A stretch of 64,000 nt of DNA from Halomonas korlensis (GTDB lineage Bacteria > Pseudomonadota > Gammaproteobacteria > Pseudomonadales > Halomonadaceae). This document shows, one piece after another, positions 17,631 to 26,853 of this stretch. Position numbers and translations under genes: made by a program. The notes beneath the pieces are model-generated. The model did not search any database, was not told the DNA's origin, and was given only the letters and a program-made list of their open reading frames with translations. Every line of letters starts with the position of its first letter. The stretch's first letter is position 1. The stretch lies in the NCBI RefSeq assembly GCF_900116705.1, contig NZ_FPBP01000008.1, positions 1 to 64,000 on the forward strand. The letters are read 5' to 3'.

Positions 17631-18998
17631 ATGAATACTCCCAGAACCACGGCAGCCAAGGGGGACCCAGCCGCCAACACGAGCCTGGCGACCAAGGCGC
17701 CGGGGCAGGAAAGTCTGGCCCCCCAGCAGACCCGCATCATGGGTCGACCTTCCTACTTTCTGGCCTGGTTCGGTGGCTGCGTGTCGATCGGCACCTTCGC
17801 CATGGGCTCAAGCGTGGTGGGCACGCTGAACCTGTTACAGGCGACGCTCGCCATCGCTATCGGCTGTTTCGTGATCGGCATCGCGCTGGCGATCAATGGT
17901 GCCGCCGGTTACAAGTACGGCATTCCCTTCATGGTCCAGGCGCGCAGTGCCTTCGGCTTCGCCGGGACGCGAGTCCCCGGCCTGGTGCGCGCCGTGCCGG
18001 CGGTGGTCTGGTACGGTTTTCAGAGCTGGATCGGCGCCGGCGCCTTGAACATGGTATCGGCCACCCTGTTCGGCTTCGACAACCTGATCTTCTATTTCAT
18101 TAGCTTCCAGTTCCTGCAGATCGGCCTGTCGGTGATGGGCTTCCAGGGTATCAAGTGGCTGGAGAACATCGGCAGCGCCTTTATCCTCGTCTCGCTGATG
18201 TACATGTTCTATGCCACCGTCCAGCGCTACGGCGACGAGCTGTCGGCCAGCCTGCTGACCATGGAAGGCTCCTGGGGCATGCCGTTCTGGGGCGCCACCA
18301 TGCTGTTCCTGGGCATCTACAGCACCATGATGCTCAACGTCAGCGATTACTCTCGCGAGCACAAGCACGGCACCGGCCCCGGCTTGTTGACCACTATCTA
18401 CGCCATGTCGATCCTGCCCTGCACCCTGTTCATGGGCTTGATCGGCTACATGGTGTCCGAGGCCACCGGCACCGCGGATCCGATCCAGGTCTTCGCCAAC
18501 GCCGTGGACAATACGCCGCTGCTGATGACCACCCTGCTGTTCATTGCCTTCGCCCAGGTCACCACCAACGTGCTCAACAACGTGGTACCGCCCACCTACG
18601 TGCTGATGGACGTCTTCAAGATCAAGTTTCCCATCGCCACCGTGATCGTCGGGCTGCTGGCCTTTGCCACCTTCCCGTGGAAGCTCGTGCAGCCGGAATC
18701 CGCCGCGGGCCTGCAGCTGTTCGTGCAAACCTACTCCGCCTTCCTGGGTCCGATCTTTGCCATCCTGGTGGTCGACTATTATGTGATTCGCCGCCGCACG
18801 CTGGACCTCGACAAGCTGTACGACGAGAACGGCCCCTACCGGGGCGTCAATGCCGCCGCGCTGGTCGCCACCGCCGTGGGCATCGCGGCCGCGCTGACCT
18901 TCTCGGCCGTCTCGTGGTACGCCAGCCTGATCCCGGCAGGCATTACCTACTTCCTGTTGATGAAGCACTGGGCGCGCTGCCAGCGTTTCCGGGAGTAA
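17631..18998 (+). CDS. NCS1-family permease (nucleobase/allantoin type), first of two
   Basis: A 455-residue inner-membrane protein with about twelve hydrophobic segments, of the nucleobase-cation-symport-1 family. The substrate-site helix reads VVWYGFQSWIGA, matching the WFG-x-Q type motif, and the C-terminal half has FLGPIFAILVVDYYVIRRRTLDLDKLY. GAGGA stands seven bases before the ATG. It is 153 bp after the allantoin racemase gene on the same strand and 77 bp before a second NCS1 gene. The likely substrate is allantoin or another purine breakdown product; sequence alone cannot separate allantoin from uracil or cytosine. Confidence 0.85.
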   Translation: MNTPRTTAAKGDPAANTSLATKAPGQESLAPQQTRIMGRPSYFLAWFGGCVSIGTFAMGSSVVGTLNLLQATLAIAIGCFVIGIALAINGAAGYKYGIPFMVQARSAFGFAGTRVPGLVRAVPAVVWYGFQSWIGAGALNMVSATLFGFDNLIFYFISFQFLQIGLSVMGFQGIKWLENIGSAFILVSLMYMFYATVQRYGDELSASLLTMEGSWGMPFWGATMLFLGIYSTMMLNVSDYSREHKHGTGPGLLTTIYAMSILPCTLFMGLIGYMVSEATGTADPIQVFANAVDNTPLLMTTLLFIAFAQVTTNVLNNVVPPTYVLMDVFKIKFPIATVIVGLLAFATFPWKLVQPESAAGLQLFVQTYSAFLGPIFAILVVDYYVIRRRTLDLDKLYDENGPYRGVNAAALVATAVGIAAALTFSAVSWYASLIPAGITYFLLMKHWARCQRFRE

Positions 18999-19075
18999 CA
19001 GGGTGGATTTCTCCTCCGAGCCCTCCCTGACCTCTCGCGTTTCCCTGCGCCAAGACAACCCCAACGGTGACCGAC

Positions 19076-20530
19076 ATGCATGACAGTGATCTGGACATCC
19101 ACAACATCGACCCTTCGCTTTACAACGAGGATCTGGCCCCGCTGAAACCCCAGGACCGTAACTGGGGCGCCTTCGAGATCTTCAACGTCTGGTCCAACGA
19201 CATCCAGAGCCTGTTCGGCTACACCCTGGCCGCCTCGCTGTTCCTGAGCTATGGCCTCAACGGCTGGGCGGTGATGGCGGCGATCATCCTCGCCGGCGTC
19301 ATCGTGATGTTCCTGGTCAACCTTACCGGCAAGCCCAGCGTCAAGTACGGCATTCCCTTCCCGGTCATGGTGCGCGCGAGCATGGGCGTGCGCGGGGCCA
19401 ACCTGCCGGCCATGCTGCGCGCCATCGTCGGCATCTTTTGGTACGGGGTGCAGACCTACTTCGCCTCCACCGCCGTGACCCTGCTGATCACCGCGCTCTT
19501 CGGCGGTGGCGACGGCACCACCTTCCTCGGCCTCTCCGGGGTGGCCTGGCTGTCGTTCGTGATCGTCTGGGTATTCCAGATCGCGATCTTCTGGCAGGGC
19601 ATCGAGCGCATCAAGCACTTCCTCAACTGGGCCGGCCCGCTGGTCTATGCGGTCATGCTGGTGCTCATGGGTGTGGTCTGGTGGCAGGCGGGCAGCGAGC
19701 TGATCCCCGCCATCGGCACCATCTTCAGTGGCGACGGCGAGCGCTCCGGCAGCGCCATCGCCGCCTTCATGGCCATCGTCGGCACCATGGTCGCCTACTT
19801 CGCCGCGGTGGTGATCAACTTCGGCGACTTCACCCGCTTCGTGAAGACCGAGCGTCAGATGAAGCTCGGCAACCTGCTGGGGCTGCCGCTCAACGTAGCG
19901 TTCTTCTCGTTCATCGCCCTGATCATCACCGCCGGCACCCTGGTGCTGTTCGGCGACGCCCTGACCAACCCCTCCGATATCGTCGAGCGGGTCGACTCCC
20001 TGCCGCTGACCATCATCGCCGCGCTGACCTTCTTCGCCGCCACCGTGGGCATCAACCTGGTCGCCAACTTCATCCCGCCCGCCTATGACCTGGCCAATCT
20101 CTTTCCCAGCCGCATCAGCTTCAAGATGGGGGGACTGATCACTGCCGTGATCGCCTTCTTCGTTGGCGCGCTGTGGATCTCGGTGATCAGCCAGATCGGC
20201 GTGCCCGGCTTCGTCAACGCGCTGGGCGCGGTGGTTGCCCCCTTCTACGGCATCATCGTGGTCGACTATTACCTGATCAAGCGCCAGCACCTGGATATGC
20301 AGGACCTGTTCTCCTCCGATCCGGCCGGTGCCTATTACTATGTCAACGGCTGGAACACGCGGGCGCTGATCGCTTTCGGCTGCGCCGCGGTTTTCTCGCT
20401 CTCCACCGTTCTGGTGCCGGCGCTGGCAAGCCTCGGCGGCTATGGCTGGCTGCTGGGCGCCGGACTCGGCGGCCTCTTCTATTACGGCCTGATGCACCGC
20501 CAGCGCACGCCGGTCACCGCGGTGGGCTGA
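19076..20530 (+). CDS. NCS1-family permease (nucleobase/allantoin type), second of two
   Basis: About 484 residues, polytopic inner-membrane symporter. The N-terminus has NWGAFEIFNVWSNDIQSLFGYTL, typical of the Fur/allantoin-permease branch. The substrate helix reads GIFWYGVQTYFAS, and the late segment FYGIIVVDYYLIKRQHL parallels the first paralogue. An in-frame GTG at 19067 is possible, but GGTGA lies five bases before the ATG at 19076, so that start is preferred. A perfect 22-bp palindrome with a T-run (20569-20594) ends the transcript. Divergence from the first copy suggests a different ligand or affinity. Confidence 0.84.
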   Translation: MHDSDLDIHNIDPSLYNEDLAPLKPQDRNWGAFEIFNVWSNDIQSLFGYTLAASLFLSYGLNGWAVMAAIILAGVIVMFLVNLTGKPSVKYGIPFPVMVRASMGVRGANLPAMLRAIVGIFWYGVQTYFASTAVTLLITALFGGGDGTTFLGLSGVAWLSFVIVWVFQIAIFWQGIERIKHFLNWAGPLVYAVMLVLMGVVWWQAGSELIPAIGTIFSGDGERSGSAIAAFMAIVGTMVAYFAAVVINFGDFTRFVKTERQMKLGNLLGLPLNVAFFSFIALIITAGTLVLFGDALTNPSDIVERVDSLPLTIIAALTFFAATVGINLVANFIPPAYDLANLFPSRISFKMGGLITAVIAFFVGALWISVISQIGVPGFVNALGAVVAPFYGIIVVDYYLIKRQHLDMQDLFSSDPAGAYYYVNGWNTRALIAFGCAAVFSLSTVLVPALASLGGYGWLLGAGLGGLFYYGLMHRQRTPVTAVG

Positions 20531-20568
20531 GGCGTAATTACCCTACCCCACACTCTCGACCTCTTGTC

Positions 20569-20595
20569 CCGGGCGCTGATCAGCGCCCGGTTTTC
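20569..20595 (+). terminator. Intrinsic terminator after the NCS1 gene
   Basis: Arms CCGGGCGCTGA (20569-20579) and TCAGCGCCCGG (20580-20590) form an uninterrupted 22-bp palindrome followed by TTTT. It is 38 bases past the NCS1 stop and separates the allantoin unit from dgoDKA. Confidence 0.85.
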
Positions 20596-20695
20596 ATGCT
20601 CGCTTGCAAAATGGCCACCCTTGGGTAGATTGAGGAAGCTTTCTGCCTGACCCTGCACTACGGGCACCACGCTCCAGCAACGACGAGGACCCAGA

Positions 20696-21844
20696 GTGAA
20701 GATCACACGACTCAAGACCTGGCAGGCGCCACCGCGCTGGCTGTTCCTGAAGATCGAGACCGACGAAGGCTGCTACGGCTGGGGCGAGCCGGTCATCGAG
20801 GGCCGCGCCGCGACCGTCGAGGCCGCCGTCCACGAGTTGGCCGACTACCTGGTGGGCCAGGATCCGCACCGCATCGAGCACCTGTGGAACACGCTCTATC
20901 GTGCCGGTTTCTATCGTGGCGGGCCGATCCTGATGAGTGCTATCGCCGGCATCGACCAGGCGCTGTGGGACCTCAAGGGGCGCGATCTCGGGGTGCCGGT
21001 CTACCAGTTGCTGGGCGGCGCGGTCCGCGACCGGATGCGCATGTACGCCTGGACCGGCGGCGACCGCCCCAGCGACGTGGGGGCCGGCGCCCGGTCGCTG
21101 GTCGACCAGGGCTTCACCGCCTTCAAGATGAACGGCACGCCGGAAATGCAGATCGTCGACAGCCACCACAAGGTCGACGAGGCGGTGGCGCGGGTCGCCG
21201 AGGCGCGCCAGGCGGTCGGCCCCGAGGTCGGCATCGGCATCGATTTTCACGGCCGGGTGCATCGTCCCATGGCCAAGGCGCTGCTGCGCGAGCTGGAGCC
21301 CTATCATCCGATGTTCGTCGAGGAGCCGGTCGCCCCCGAGCACCTGCCGTGCCTCAAGCAGATCGCCGGCGGGCTCGGCTATCCATTGGCCACCGGAGAG
21401 CGCCTGCACACCCGTTTCCAGTTCCGCGACCTGCTGGCCGACGGCATGATCGACATTATCCAGCCGGATCTGTCGCACTGCGGCGGCATCAGCGAAGGCC
21501 TGAAGATCGCCGCACTGGCCTCGGCTTTTGACGTCGCACTGGCGCCCCACTGCCCGCTCGGCCCGCTGACGCTCGCCGCCTCGCTACACTTGGACGCGGT
21601 CAGCCACAACGCCTTCATCCAGGAACAGAGCATGGGCATCCACTACAACCAGGACAACGACGTGCTCGACTACCTGATCGACAAGTCAGTGCTGGCCATC
21701 GAGGACGGCTTCTGCGCCATCCCCACCGGCCCCGGGCTCGGCGTGGAGATCGACGAGGCCTTCGTCGAGGAGCGCGCCAAGGTCGGACACCGCTGGCGCA
21801 ACCCGGTGTGGACGCATGAGGACGGCTCCATCGCCGAATGGTAA
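20696..21844 (+). CDS. dgoD: D-galactonate dehydratase
   Basis: Dehydrates D-galactonate to 2-dehydro-3-deoxy-galactonate. The protein has 382 residues, the same length as E. coli DgoD, and belongs to the mandelate racemase/enolase superfamily. Landmarks are MKITRLKTW at the start, the metal-ligand strands [15 protein letters not shown] and [25 protein letters not shown], and [17 protein letters not shown]. The start codon is GTG at 20696, with GAGGA seven bases upstream. dgoK follows 11 bp later. No galactonate transporter or galactose dehydrogenase lies beside it. Confidence 0.94.
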   Translation: MKITRLKTWQAPPRWLFLKIETDEGCYGWGEPVIEGRAATVEAAVHELADYLVGQDPHRIEHLWNTLYRAGFYRGGPILMSAIAGIDQALWDLKGRDLGVPVYQLLGGAVRDRMRMYAWTGGDRPSDVGAGARSLVDQGFTAFKMNGTPEMQIVDSHHKVDEAVARVAEARQAVGPEVGIGIDFHGRVHRPMAKALLRELEPYHPMFVEEPVAPEHLPCLKQIAGGLGYPLATGERLHTRFQFRDLLADGMIDIIQPDLSHCGGISEGLKIAALASAFDVALAPHCPLGPLTLAASLHLDAVSHNAFIQEQSMGIHYNQDNDVLDYLIDKSVLAIEDGFCAIPTGPGLGVEIDEAFVEERAKVGHRWRNPVWTHEDGSIAEW

Positions 21845-21855
21845 GGGAGAAAGCG

Positions 21856-22848
21856 ATGATCATTAGCCAGATGCCCACCTGGATCGCGGTCGACTGGGGT
21901 TCCAGCAACCTGCGCGCCTGGGCGATGAGCGCCGGCGGCGAGGTGCTCGATCGCGGTGGCTCGACGCAGGGCATGCTCTCGCTGACGCCGGCCGACTATG
22001 AAGCCGCGCTCCTCGCGGTGATCGGCGACTGGCTGCCCGACGTCGGGGCGCTGGACGTGCTGGTCTGCGGCATGGCCGGGGCGCGTCAGGGCTGGGTCGA
22101 GGCGCCCTATCGCCGGGTGCCGGCGCGCCTGGACCGCCTCGCCGATGGCGCGGTTGCGCCCGCCTTGGACAGCGACCGGCTGCGGGTCAGGCTGCTGCCC
22201 GGCCTCTGCCAGCACGAGGACGACAGCGGTCGCGCCTTTGACGTGATGCGCGGCGAGGAAACCCAATTGGCCGGCCTGGTCGCTGAAGCGCCCGCCTTCA
22301 CCGGTACCGTCTGTCTCCCCGGCACGCACGCCAAGTGGGCGCGGCTGGACGCGGGGGAGCTGACCGGCTTCACGACCTATCTCACCGGCGAGCTCTATCG
22401 GCTGCTCGCCGAGCGCTCGGTGCTTGCCCACTCGCTACTTTCCCCCTCGGTTTCGGCCTCCTCGGGTAGCGACGCGCTGGCCGACCCGACCTGCGCCTCG
22501 GCCTTTGTCGCCGCGGTACAGGAAGCCACCGCCGCCCCCGAGCGGTTCTCGGCGCGGCTGTTCGGCATCCGCGCCCGCGACCTTCTCGACGAGACCCTGC
22601 CGGCCGATGAGCGCCGCGGGGCTCGACTCGCGGCGAGGCTCTCGGGGCTGGTCATCGGCCTCGAGCTGGCCGGCGCCCGAGTCGACCTCCACCGTGACGA
22701 TACCGTCACCCTGATAGGCAACGACGCCCTCTGCGCTCGCTACGCCCTGGCGCTCGAGACGCTGGGCATCGCCCATCGCCGCCTCGACCCCGAACGCGCC
22801 GTGCTGGCCGGCCTGGGGCTGGCCAGAAATCGCCTTGCGACTACATGA
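21856..22848 (+). CDS. dgoK: 2-dehydro-3-deoxygalactonokinase
   Basis: Phosphorylates 2-dehydro-3-deoxy-galactonate at C6. About 330 residues. It opens with the phosphate-binding WIAVDWGSSNLRAW and has VCGMAGARQGWVEAPY, CLPGTHAKWARL and a C-terminal LIGNDALCARYALAL, all usual for DgoK. The start at 21856 has GGGAG six bases upstream. An in-frame ATG at 21838 lies inside the end of dgoD and lacks a ribosome site. The gene sits between dgoD and dgoA in pathway order. Confidence 0.92.
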   Translation: MIISQMPTWIAVDWGSSNLRAWAMSAGGEVLDRGGSTQGMLSLTPADYEAALLAVIGDWLPDVGALDVLVCGMAGARQGWVEAPYRRVPARLDRLADGAVAPALDSDRLRVRLLPGLCQHEDDSGRAFDVMRGEETQLAGLVAEAPAFTGTVCLPGTHAKWARLDAGELTGFTTYLTGELYRLLAERSVLAHSLLSPSVSASSGSDALADPTCASAFVAAVQEATAAPERFSARLFGIRARDLLDETLPADERRGARLAARLSGLVIGLELAGARVDLHRDDTVTLIGNDALCARYALALETLGIAHRRLDPERAVLAGLGLARNRLATT

Positions 22849-22862
22849 ACGGAGCCCGACCC

Positions 22863-23486
22863 ATGTCACTTCCCCTGATCGGCATCCTGCGCGGCATCAC
22901 CCCCGATGACGCCGTCGTGGTCGGCGAAGCGCTGTTCGCCGCCGGTATCGAGCGCATCGAGGTGCCGCTCAACTCCCCCGACCCGCTGGAGAGCATCCGC
23001 CGACTTGCCGAGGCGCTGGGCAAGCGCGCCCTGATCGGCGCCGGCACGGTGCTGACGCCTGGCCAGGTGCGCGATGTCTACGCCGCCGGCGGCCGCCTGA
23101 TCGTGTCGCCTAACTGCCGCACCGAGGTAATCGAGGAGAGCCGGCATCTGGTCATGGAGTCCTGGCCGGGCATCGTCACGCCCTCGGAGGCCTTCGACGC
23201 CCTGGAGGCCGGCGCCACCGGACTCAAGCTGTTCCCGGCGGTGCAGGTCGGTATCGCCGGCATGCAGGCCATGCGCAGCGTGCTGCCGCTGGGTACCCGA
23301 CTCTTCGCGGTGGGTGGCATCGGCGAGGATAACTTTGCCGCCTGGCGCACCGCCGGCATCGATGGCGCAGGTCTCGGCAGCGCACTCTACACGCCCGGCC
23401 TGACGGCGGCGGAGGCCAGCGAGCGGGCACACCGCCTGGTGGCCGCCTGGAACGCCGCGGAAGCGCCCGCCGCGCGGGAAACGTAA
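22863..23486 (+). CDS. dgoA: 2-dehydro-3-deoxy-6-phosphogalactonate aldolase
   Basis: Cleaves 2-dehydro-3-deoxy-6-phosphogalactonate to pyruvate and glyceraldehyde 3-phosphate. About 207 residues of the KDPG/KDPGal class-I aldolase fold. It has LIGILRGITPDDAV, the catalytic-glutamate segment RIEVPLNSPDPLESI, the GAGTVL strand, and the Schiff-base lysine in ATGLKLFPA. The ATG at 22863 has GGAG nine bases upstream; an ATG at 22845 overlaps the dgoK stop and could also serve. No regulator of DgoR type is clearly tied to this cluster. Confidence 0.93.
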   Translation: MSLPLIGILRGITPDDAVVVGEALFAAGIERIEVPLNSPDPLESIRRLAEALGKRALIGAGTVLTPGQVRDVYAAGGRLIVSPNCRTEVIEESRHLVMESWPGIVTPSEAFDALEAGATGLKLFPAVQVGIAGMQAMRSVLPLGTRLFAVGGIGEDNFAAWRTAGIDGAGLGSALYTPGLTAAEASERAHRLVAAWNAAEAPAARET

Positions 23487-23567
23487 TCGAGCGCGCAGAG
23501 TGAGTATGACCATGAAGACGCCCCGGCCTGGCGGAGCGGCCCCCGGCACTGACCTGACGACGCCGCC

Positions 23568-24302
23568 TCAACTGCCGAAGATGCGGTAGAGATCCGGCGC
23601 GTCGGCGGCTTCCTCGACAATCGACAGCGAGGCCTCGATGGCCTTGAGATGGCGGCTCATGAAGGCCTTGGCGCGCTCGCCGTTGCGGGCTTCGAGGTGA
23701 CCAATCAGGTCGCCATGGTCGTGTGACTCGCAGCCCAGATGACCGGCGTTGCCGTAGACGGCGAGGATCAGCGACGAGCGCGAGCAGAGCCTGCCGACGA
23801 ACTCGGCCAGCGTGGCGTTGCCCGAAAGGCCCGCCAGACGCTCGTGGAAAGCGGCAGAGAGCTTGATGGCAGTGCTCTGCTCACCGCGCCGCAGCGCCTC
23901 GCGCTCGCGTTGGGCCATGTCGCGCAGTTCGTTGATATCGTCGTCGGTGATGCGCTGGGCCACCTCCGGCATCAGGCCGCACTCAATCATCTGGCGGGCA
24001 TCGAAGACATCCTTGGCCTCGTCGGCGGTGGGGCGCGTCACGCTGGCCCCGCGGCGCGGCGTCAACGTGACCAGCTGCTCGAGCGCCAGTCGCTGCAGGA
24101 TCTTGCGGATGCCGGTGCGGCTGACCCCGAACACCTCGGACAATGCATCCTCGCGCAACCGCGCCCCGGGCTTGAGGCGATGCTCGATGATGGCGTCGCT
24201 GATCGCGCGATAGATCGCCTCGTGGCGCTCGGCACCGTCTCCGTTCTTGCCGCGACGCGCACTCGGCACGTTGGGATCGGCCACGGTCTGACGCTGATTC
24301 AT
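23568..24302 (-). CDS. GntR-family (FadR/FCD subfamily) regulator, likely of purine catabolism
   Basis: About 244 residues. A winged helix-turn-helix (IYRAISDAIIEHRLKPGARL, then LSEVFGVSRTGIRKILQRLALEQLV) is followed by an all-helical FCD effector domain with metal-type ligands in FHERLAGLSGN and YGNAGHL. The start at 24302 has GGGAGG upstream. Its own promoter carries TTGTATACG (24338-24346), and TGTATACA palindromes occur at the puuE/hpxA, uraH/uraD, uacT and tsx promoters. It is therefore the best candidate to bind them, an inference. It is convergent with dgoA, so DgoR was considered, but the dgoD promoter lacks the motif. Confidence 0.8.
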   Translation of the reverse strand: MNQRQTVADPNVPSARRGKNGDGAERHEAIYRAISDAIIEHRLKPGARLREDALSEVFGVSRTGIRKILQRLALEQLVTLTPRRGASVTRPTADEAKDVFDARQMIECGLMPEVAQRITDDDINELRDMAQREREALRRGEQSTAIKLSAAFHERLAGLSGNATLAEFVGRLCSRSSLILAVYGNAGHLGCESHDHGDLIGHLEARNGERAKAFMSRHLKAIEASLSIVEEAADAPDLYRIFGS

Positions 24303-24337
24303 GCGGTGGTGCCTCCCTGGTGGCATGTTGCCAACTA

Positions 24338-24346
24338 TTGTATACG
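24338..24346. promoter_or_regulatory. TGTATAC-type operator candidate, gntR promoter
   Basis: TTGTATACG, one base short of the shared palindrome, 35 bp before the GntR-family gene. It suggests autoregulation. Confidence 0.45.
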
Positions 24347-24379
24347 CCGCGCCGACAGAATCACGCCTCTAACGGAAGA

Positions 24380-24398
24380 ACCCGCCACCAGGGCGGGT
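24380..24398 (-). terminator. Hairpin after puuD
   Basis: ACCCGCC (24380-24386) and GGCGGGT (24392-24398) with a 5-nt loop, 36 bases beyond the puuD stop. On the minus strand TCTTCC follows, a weak T-run. Confidence 0.45.
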
Positions 24399-24433
24399 CA
24401 AGGTCAAGAGAAGCGCTTTTCATGGGCGGGGAA

Positions 24434-25642
24434 TCAGTCCGACCAGGCGGCGATGGCCTCGCGCTCCTCGTCGGTCATGCCGGTCATGTTGCCGAGTGGC
24501 ATATAGCCACTGGCGACGACTTCCTGGATCTTGTCGCGCTGCTGAGCGATCTGTTCGTGGGTGTCGTAGGCGATACCCGCCGGCGGGGCATTGAAACCTT
24601 CCTGGCGGGGCTCGCTGGCATGACAGGCCACGCAGCGGGTCTCGATGATCGTCTGGGCCTCCTCCAGGGTGACCGCGGCGGAAGCCTGGGCCGTGCCAGA
24701 ACTGGAGGGAGTAGTGCTCGGCATGGCGACCCAGAAGGCGACGGCGATCAGCGCGGTGCCGGCCACCGGATAGGCGGGCTGGACCCTGCCGGCGTGCATC
24801 AGCACGAAGAACTGGCGAATCAATGCACCACCGAAGATGAACAGCGACATAATCACCCAGGCGTACTCATGGGAATAGGCGAAGGAGTAGTGATTGCTGA
24901 TCATCAGCAGCACCACCGGCAGAGTGAAGTAGGTGTTGTGCACCGAGCGCTGCTTGCCGCGCTTGCCGTCCAGCGGATTGGGCGCCTCGCCGGCTTTCAT
25001 GGCCTTCACCATGCGCCGCTGCCCGGGAATAATCCAGAAGAAGACATTGGCCGACATGGCAGTGGCCATCACCGCACCGGTGAGCAGGAAGGCCGCGCGG
25101 CCGGAGAAGATCTGGGTGCTCAGGTAGGAAACCACCACCATCATCACCGCCACTGCGACGCTGAGAACGCCGTCACGGGTCATGTTGGGACTGATGCGCT
25201 TGCAAAGCTCGTTGTAGACCACCCAGCCACCGAGCAGGAACAGCAACGCCACCACATTGGCTTGCCAGCCGCTCATGTTGGCGGCCCACGCCCAGCTGGC
25301 GTTGGGATTGACCAGGTAGAAGCTCGGGTTGGCCATGTAAAGCAGCACGAAGAGCGCGAAGCCCGACAGCCAGGTAGTGTAGGCCTTCCAGAACGACCAG
25401 TGCAGGTCATCGGGGAGCTTGGCCGGCGCCGTGGCGTACTTCTGGTTGTGGTAGAAGCCGCCGCCGTGCACCGCCCACATCTCGCCGAAGACGCCCTTGT
25501 CACGGTCTTCGGCGGCCTTGGGTGTGCGTAGGCCGTTGTCCAGCATCACGAAGTAGATCGACTCGCCGATCCAGGCGATGGCCGCGATGACATGCAGCCA
25601 GCGCAGCATGAAGTTGGTGAAATCCAGCAGGTAGGCTTGCAT
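24434..25642 (-). CDS. puuD: Membrane-bound urate hydroxylase with C-terminal cytochrome c domain
   Basis: Oxidises urate to 5-hydroxyisourate at the cytoplasmic membrane, replacing soluble uricase. The protein has 402 residues. The N-terminal part is a membrane domain with about eight or nine helices, opening FTNFMLRWLHVIAAIAWIGESIYF. The C-terminal domain carries a single c-type heme motif CVACH (C337, C340, H341) and a methionine segment MPLGNMTGM for the axial ligand. It follows the HIU hydrolase gene and shares its promoter. GAGG lies seven bases before the ATG. Electrons probably enter the respiratory chain rather than yielding peroxide, as proposed for PuuD. Confidence 0.93.
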   Translation of the reverse strand: MQAYLLDFTNFMLRWLHVIAAIAWIGESIYFVMLDNGLRTPKAAEDRDKGVFGEMWAVHGGGFYHNQKYATAPAKLPDDLHWSFWKAYTTWLSGFALFVLLYMANPSFYLVNPNASWAWAANMSGWQANVVALLFLLGGWVVYNELCKRISPNMTRDGVLSVAVAVMMVVVSYLSTQIFSGRAAFLLTGAVMATAMSANVFFWIIPGQRRMVKAMKAGEAPNPLDGKRGKQRSVHNTYFTLPVVLLMISNHYSFAYSHEYAWVIMSLFIFGGALIRQFFVLMHAGRVQPAYPVAGTALIAVAFWVAMPSTTPSSSGTAQASAAVTLEEAQTIIETRCVACHASEPRQEGFNAPPAGIAYDTHEQIAQQRDKIQEVVASGYMPLGNMTGMTDEEREAIAAWSD

Positions 25643-25693
25643 GTAGGAACCTCGTCTAGCGTCTTGTTAGGAGATATCGGCGTGGCGAGGTCA

Positions 25694-26047
25694 TTAGCTG
25701 CCGCGATAAGTGGAATACCCATAGGGCGACAGCAGCAGCGGCACATGATAGTGCGCATCGGCGTCGGCCACCCCGAAGCGCAGTGGGATGACGTCCAGGA
25801 AGCGCGGCTCGGATGCCTCGACACCTTGAGCGCGCAGGTAGTCGCCGGCGTGGAATACCAGCTCGTACTCGCCGACGACAAGGGACTCGTCCTCGAGTAT
25901 CGGCGCATCGCAGCGGCCGTCATCGTTGGTCACCACCTCCTTGAGGCGGGTACGGCCCTCGCCCTCGAGGCGATAGACCTCGATGCGGATACCCTTGCCG
26001 GGGCGGCCTTGAGCGGTGTCGAGAACGTGGGTGGTCAGACGTCCCAT
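25694..26047 (-). CDS. uraH: 5-hydroxyisourate hydrolase (transthyretin-like)
   Basis: Hydrolyses 5-hydroxyisourate to OHCU. The protein has 117 residues, exactly family size. It opens [14 protein letters not shown] with the catalytic His7, has DGRCDAP with the active-site Arg, [19 protein letters not shown] near the end, and the family-defining C-terminal YRGS. AGGAG lies eight bases before the ATG. It is the first gene of the uraH-puuD unit and divergent from uraD. Confidence 0.96.
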   Translation of the reverse strand: MGRLTTHVLDTAQGRPGKGIRIEVYRLEGEGRTRLKEVVTNDDGRCDAPILEDESLVVGEYELVFHAGDYLRAQGVEASEPRFLDVIPLRFGVADADAHYHVPLLLSPYGYSTYRGS

Positions 26048-26194
26048 CGTGGCTCTCCTTGTTTTGTAGCGAATCGTGCCGTGAATGTCGGTAGTGAACT
26101 GCGGGTTGCACTTGCCGGTGGCGAGGCCAGGCGATCATCCTTCACCTCTGAGAACAGTTTTAGCTATTATTGGGGTACATTTCAAAACATTTTT

Positions 26195-26202
26195 TGTATA
26201 CA
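26195..26202. promoter_or_regulatory. TGTATACA operator candidate, uraH/uraD divergent promoter
   Basis: Exact octamer in TTTTGTATACATTT, 42 bp before the uraD start and 147 bp before uraH. The surrounding 197-bp divergent region (26048-26244) is AT-rich. Confidence 0.55.
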
Positions 26203-26244
26203 TTTAAACGAGAAGTACACGCCATCACCCGAGGAATATCACCA

Positions 26245-26766
26245 ATGACCGACAAGACCCTGACCCCACGCCCCAGCCAGCTGGACAAGGCCGACTTCCT
26301 GGCCGCCTACGGCGATATCTACGAACACTCCCCCTGGATCGCCGAACGGGCCTGGGAGAATGGCCTCGAGGCACGCCACGACTCCCCCGCCGCCCTAGCC
26401 ACGGCGATGGGACAGGCGCTCTCCTCCGCCTCCGCCGAGCACCAGCTGGAGGTAATCCGCGCCCACCCCGACCTGGCCGGCAAGGCCGCCATCGCCGGGG
26501 GGCTCACCGACGATTCCACTCGCGAGCAGGCCGGTGCCGGCCTGGACCAGTGCTCGCCTGAGGAGCTCGCACGCTTCGAGCGACTCAACGAGGCCTACAA
26601 GGCCAAGTTCGGCTTCCCCTTCGTGATGGCGGTGAAGGGCAGCGACCGCTACGCCATCCTCGACGCCTTCGAGACGCGCCTGGAGAACGACCCCGCCGAG
26701 GAGCGCCGTACTGCGGTGGAGCAAATCAACCGCATCGCCCGCTTCCGCCTCGAGGCCCGCTGCTGA
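26245..26766 (+). CDS. uraD: OHCU decarboxylase
   Basis: Decarboxylates 2-oxo-4-hydroxy-4-carboxy-5-ureidoimidazoline to (S)-allantoin. The protein has 173 residues. The catalytic histidine is in IRAHPDLAGK (H74), with FGFPFVMAVKG and a final RIARFRLEARC helix, all typical. The start at 26245 has GAGGA nine bases upstream; upstream in-frame codons lie in the promoter. It ends at a strong bidirectional terminator shared with uacT. Confidence 0.95.
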   Translation: MTDKTLTPRPSQLDKADFLAAYGDIYEHSPWIAERAWENGLEARHDSPAALATAMGQALSSASAEHQLEVIRAHPDLAGKAAIAGGLTDDSTREQAGAGLDQCSPEELARFERLNEAYKAKFGFPFVMAVKGSDRYAILDAFETRLENDPAEERRTAVEQINRIARFRLEARC

Positions 26767-26796
26767 CCCCAAGCCGCCCTGACGCTTCAGCCAATC

Positions 26797-26833
26797 CGCT
26801 GCGGGGCGCCGGTGATGCCGGCGCCCCGCAGCG
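26797..26833. terminator. Bidirectional terminator between uraD and uacT
   Basis: A perfect 16-bp stem, CGCTGCGGGGCGCCGG (26797-26812) and its complement (26818-26833), around the loop TGATG. It lies 30 bases after uraD and 20 bases after the convergent uacT stop. Confidence 0.85.
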
Positions 26834-26853
26834 TTTCAGCCTCGGTGGTGGAT

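Noticed and set aside
23568..24302. DgoR, the galactonate repressor
   Set aside because: It is convergent with dgoA, but the candidate operator is in its own promoter and in purine promoters and is absent before dgoD.
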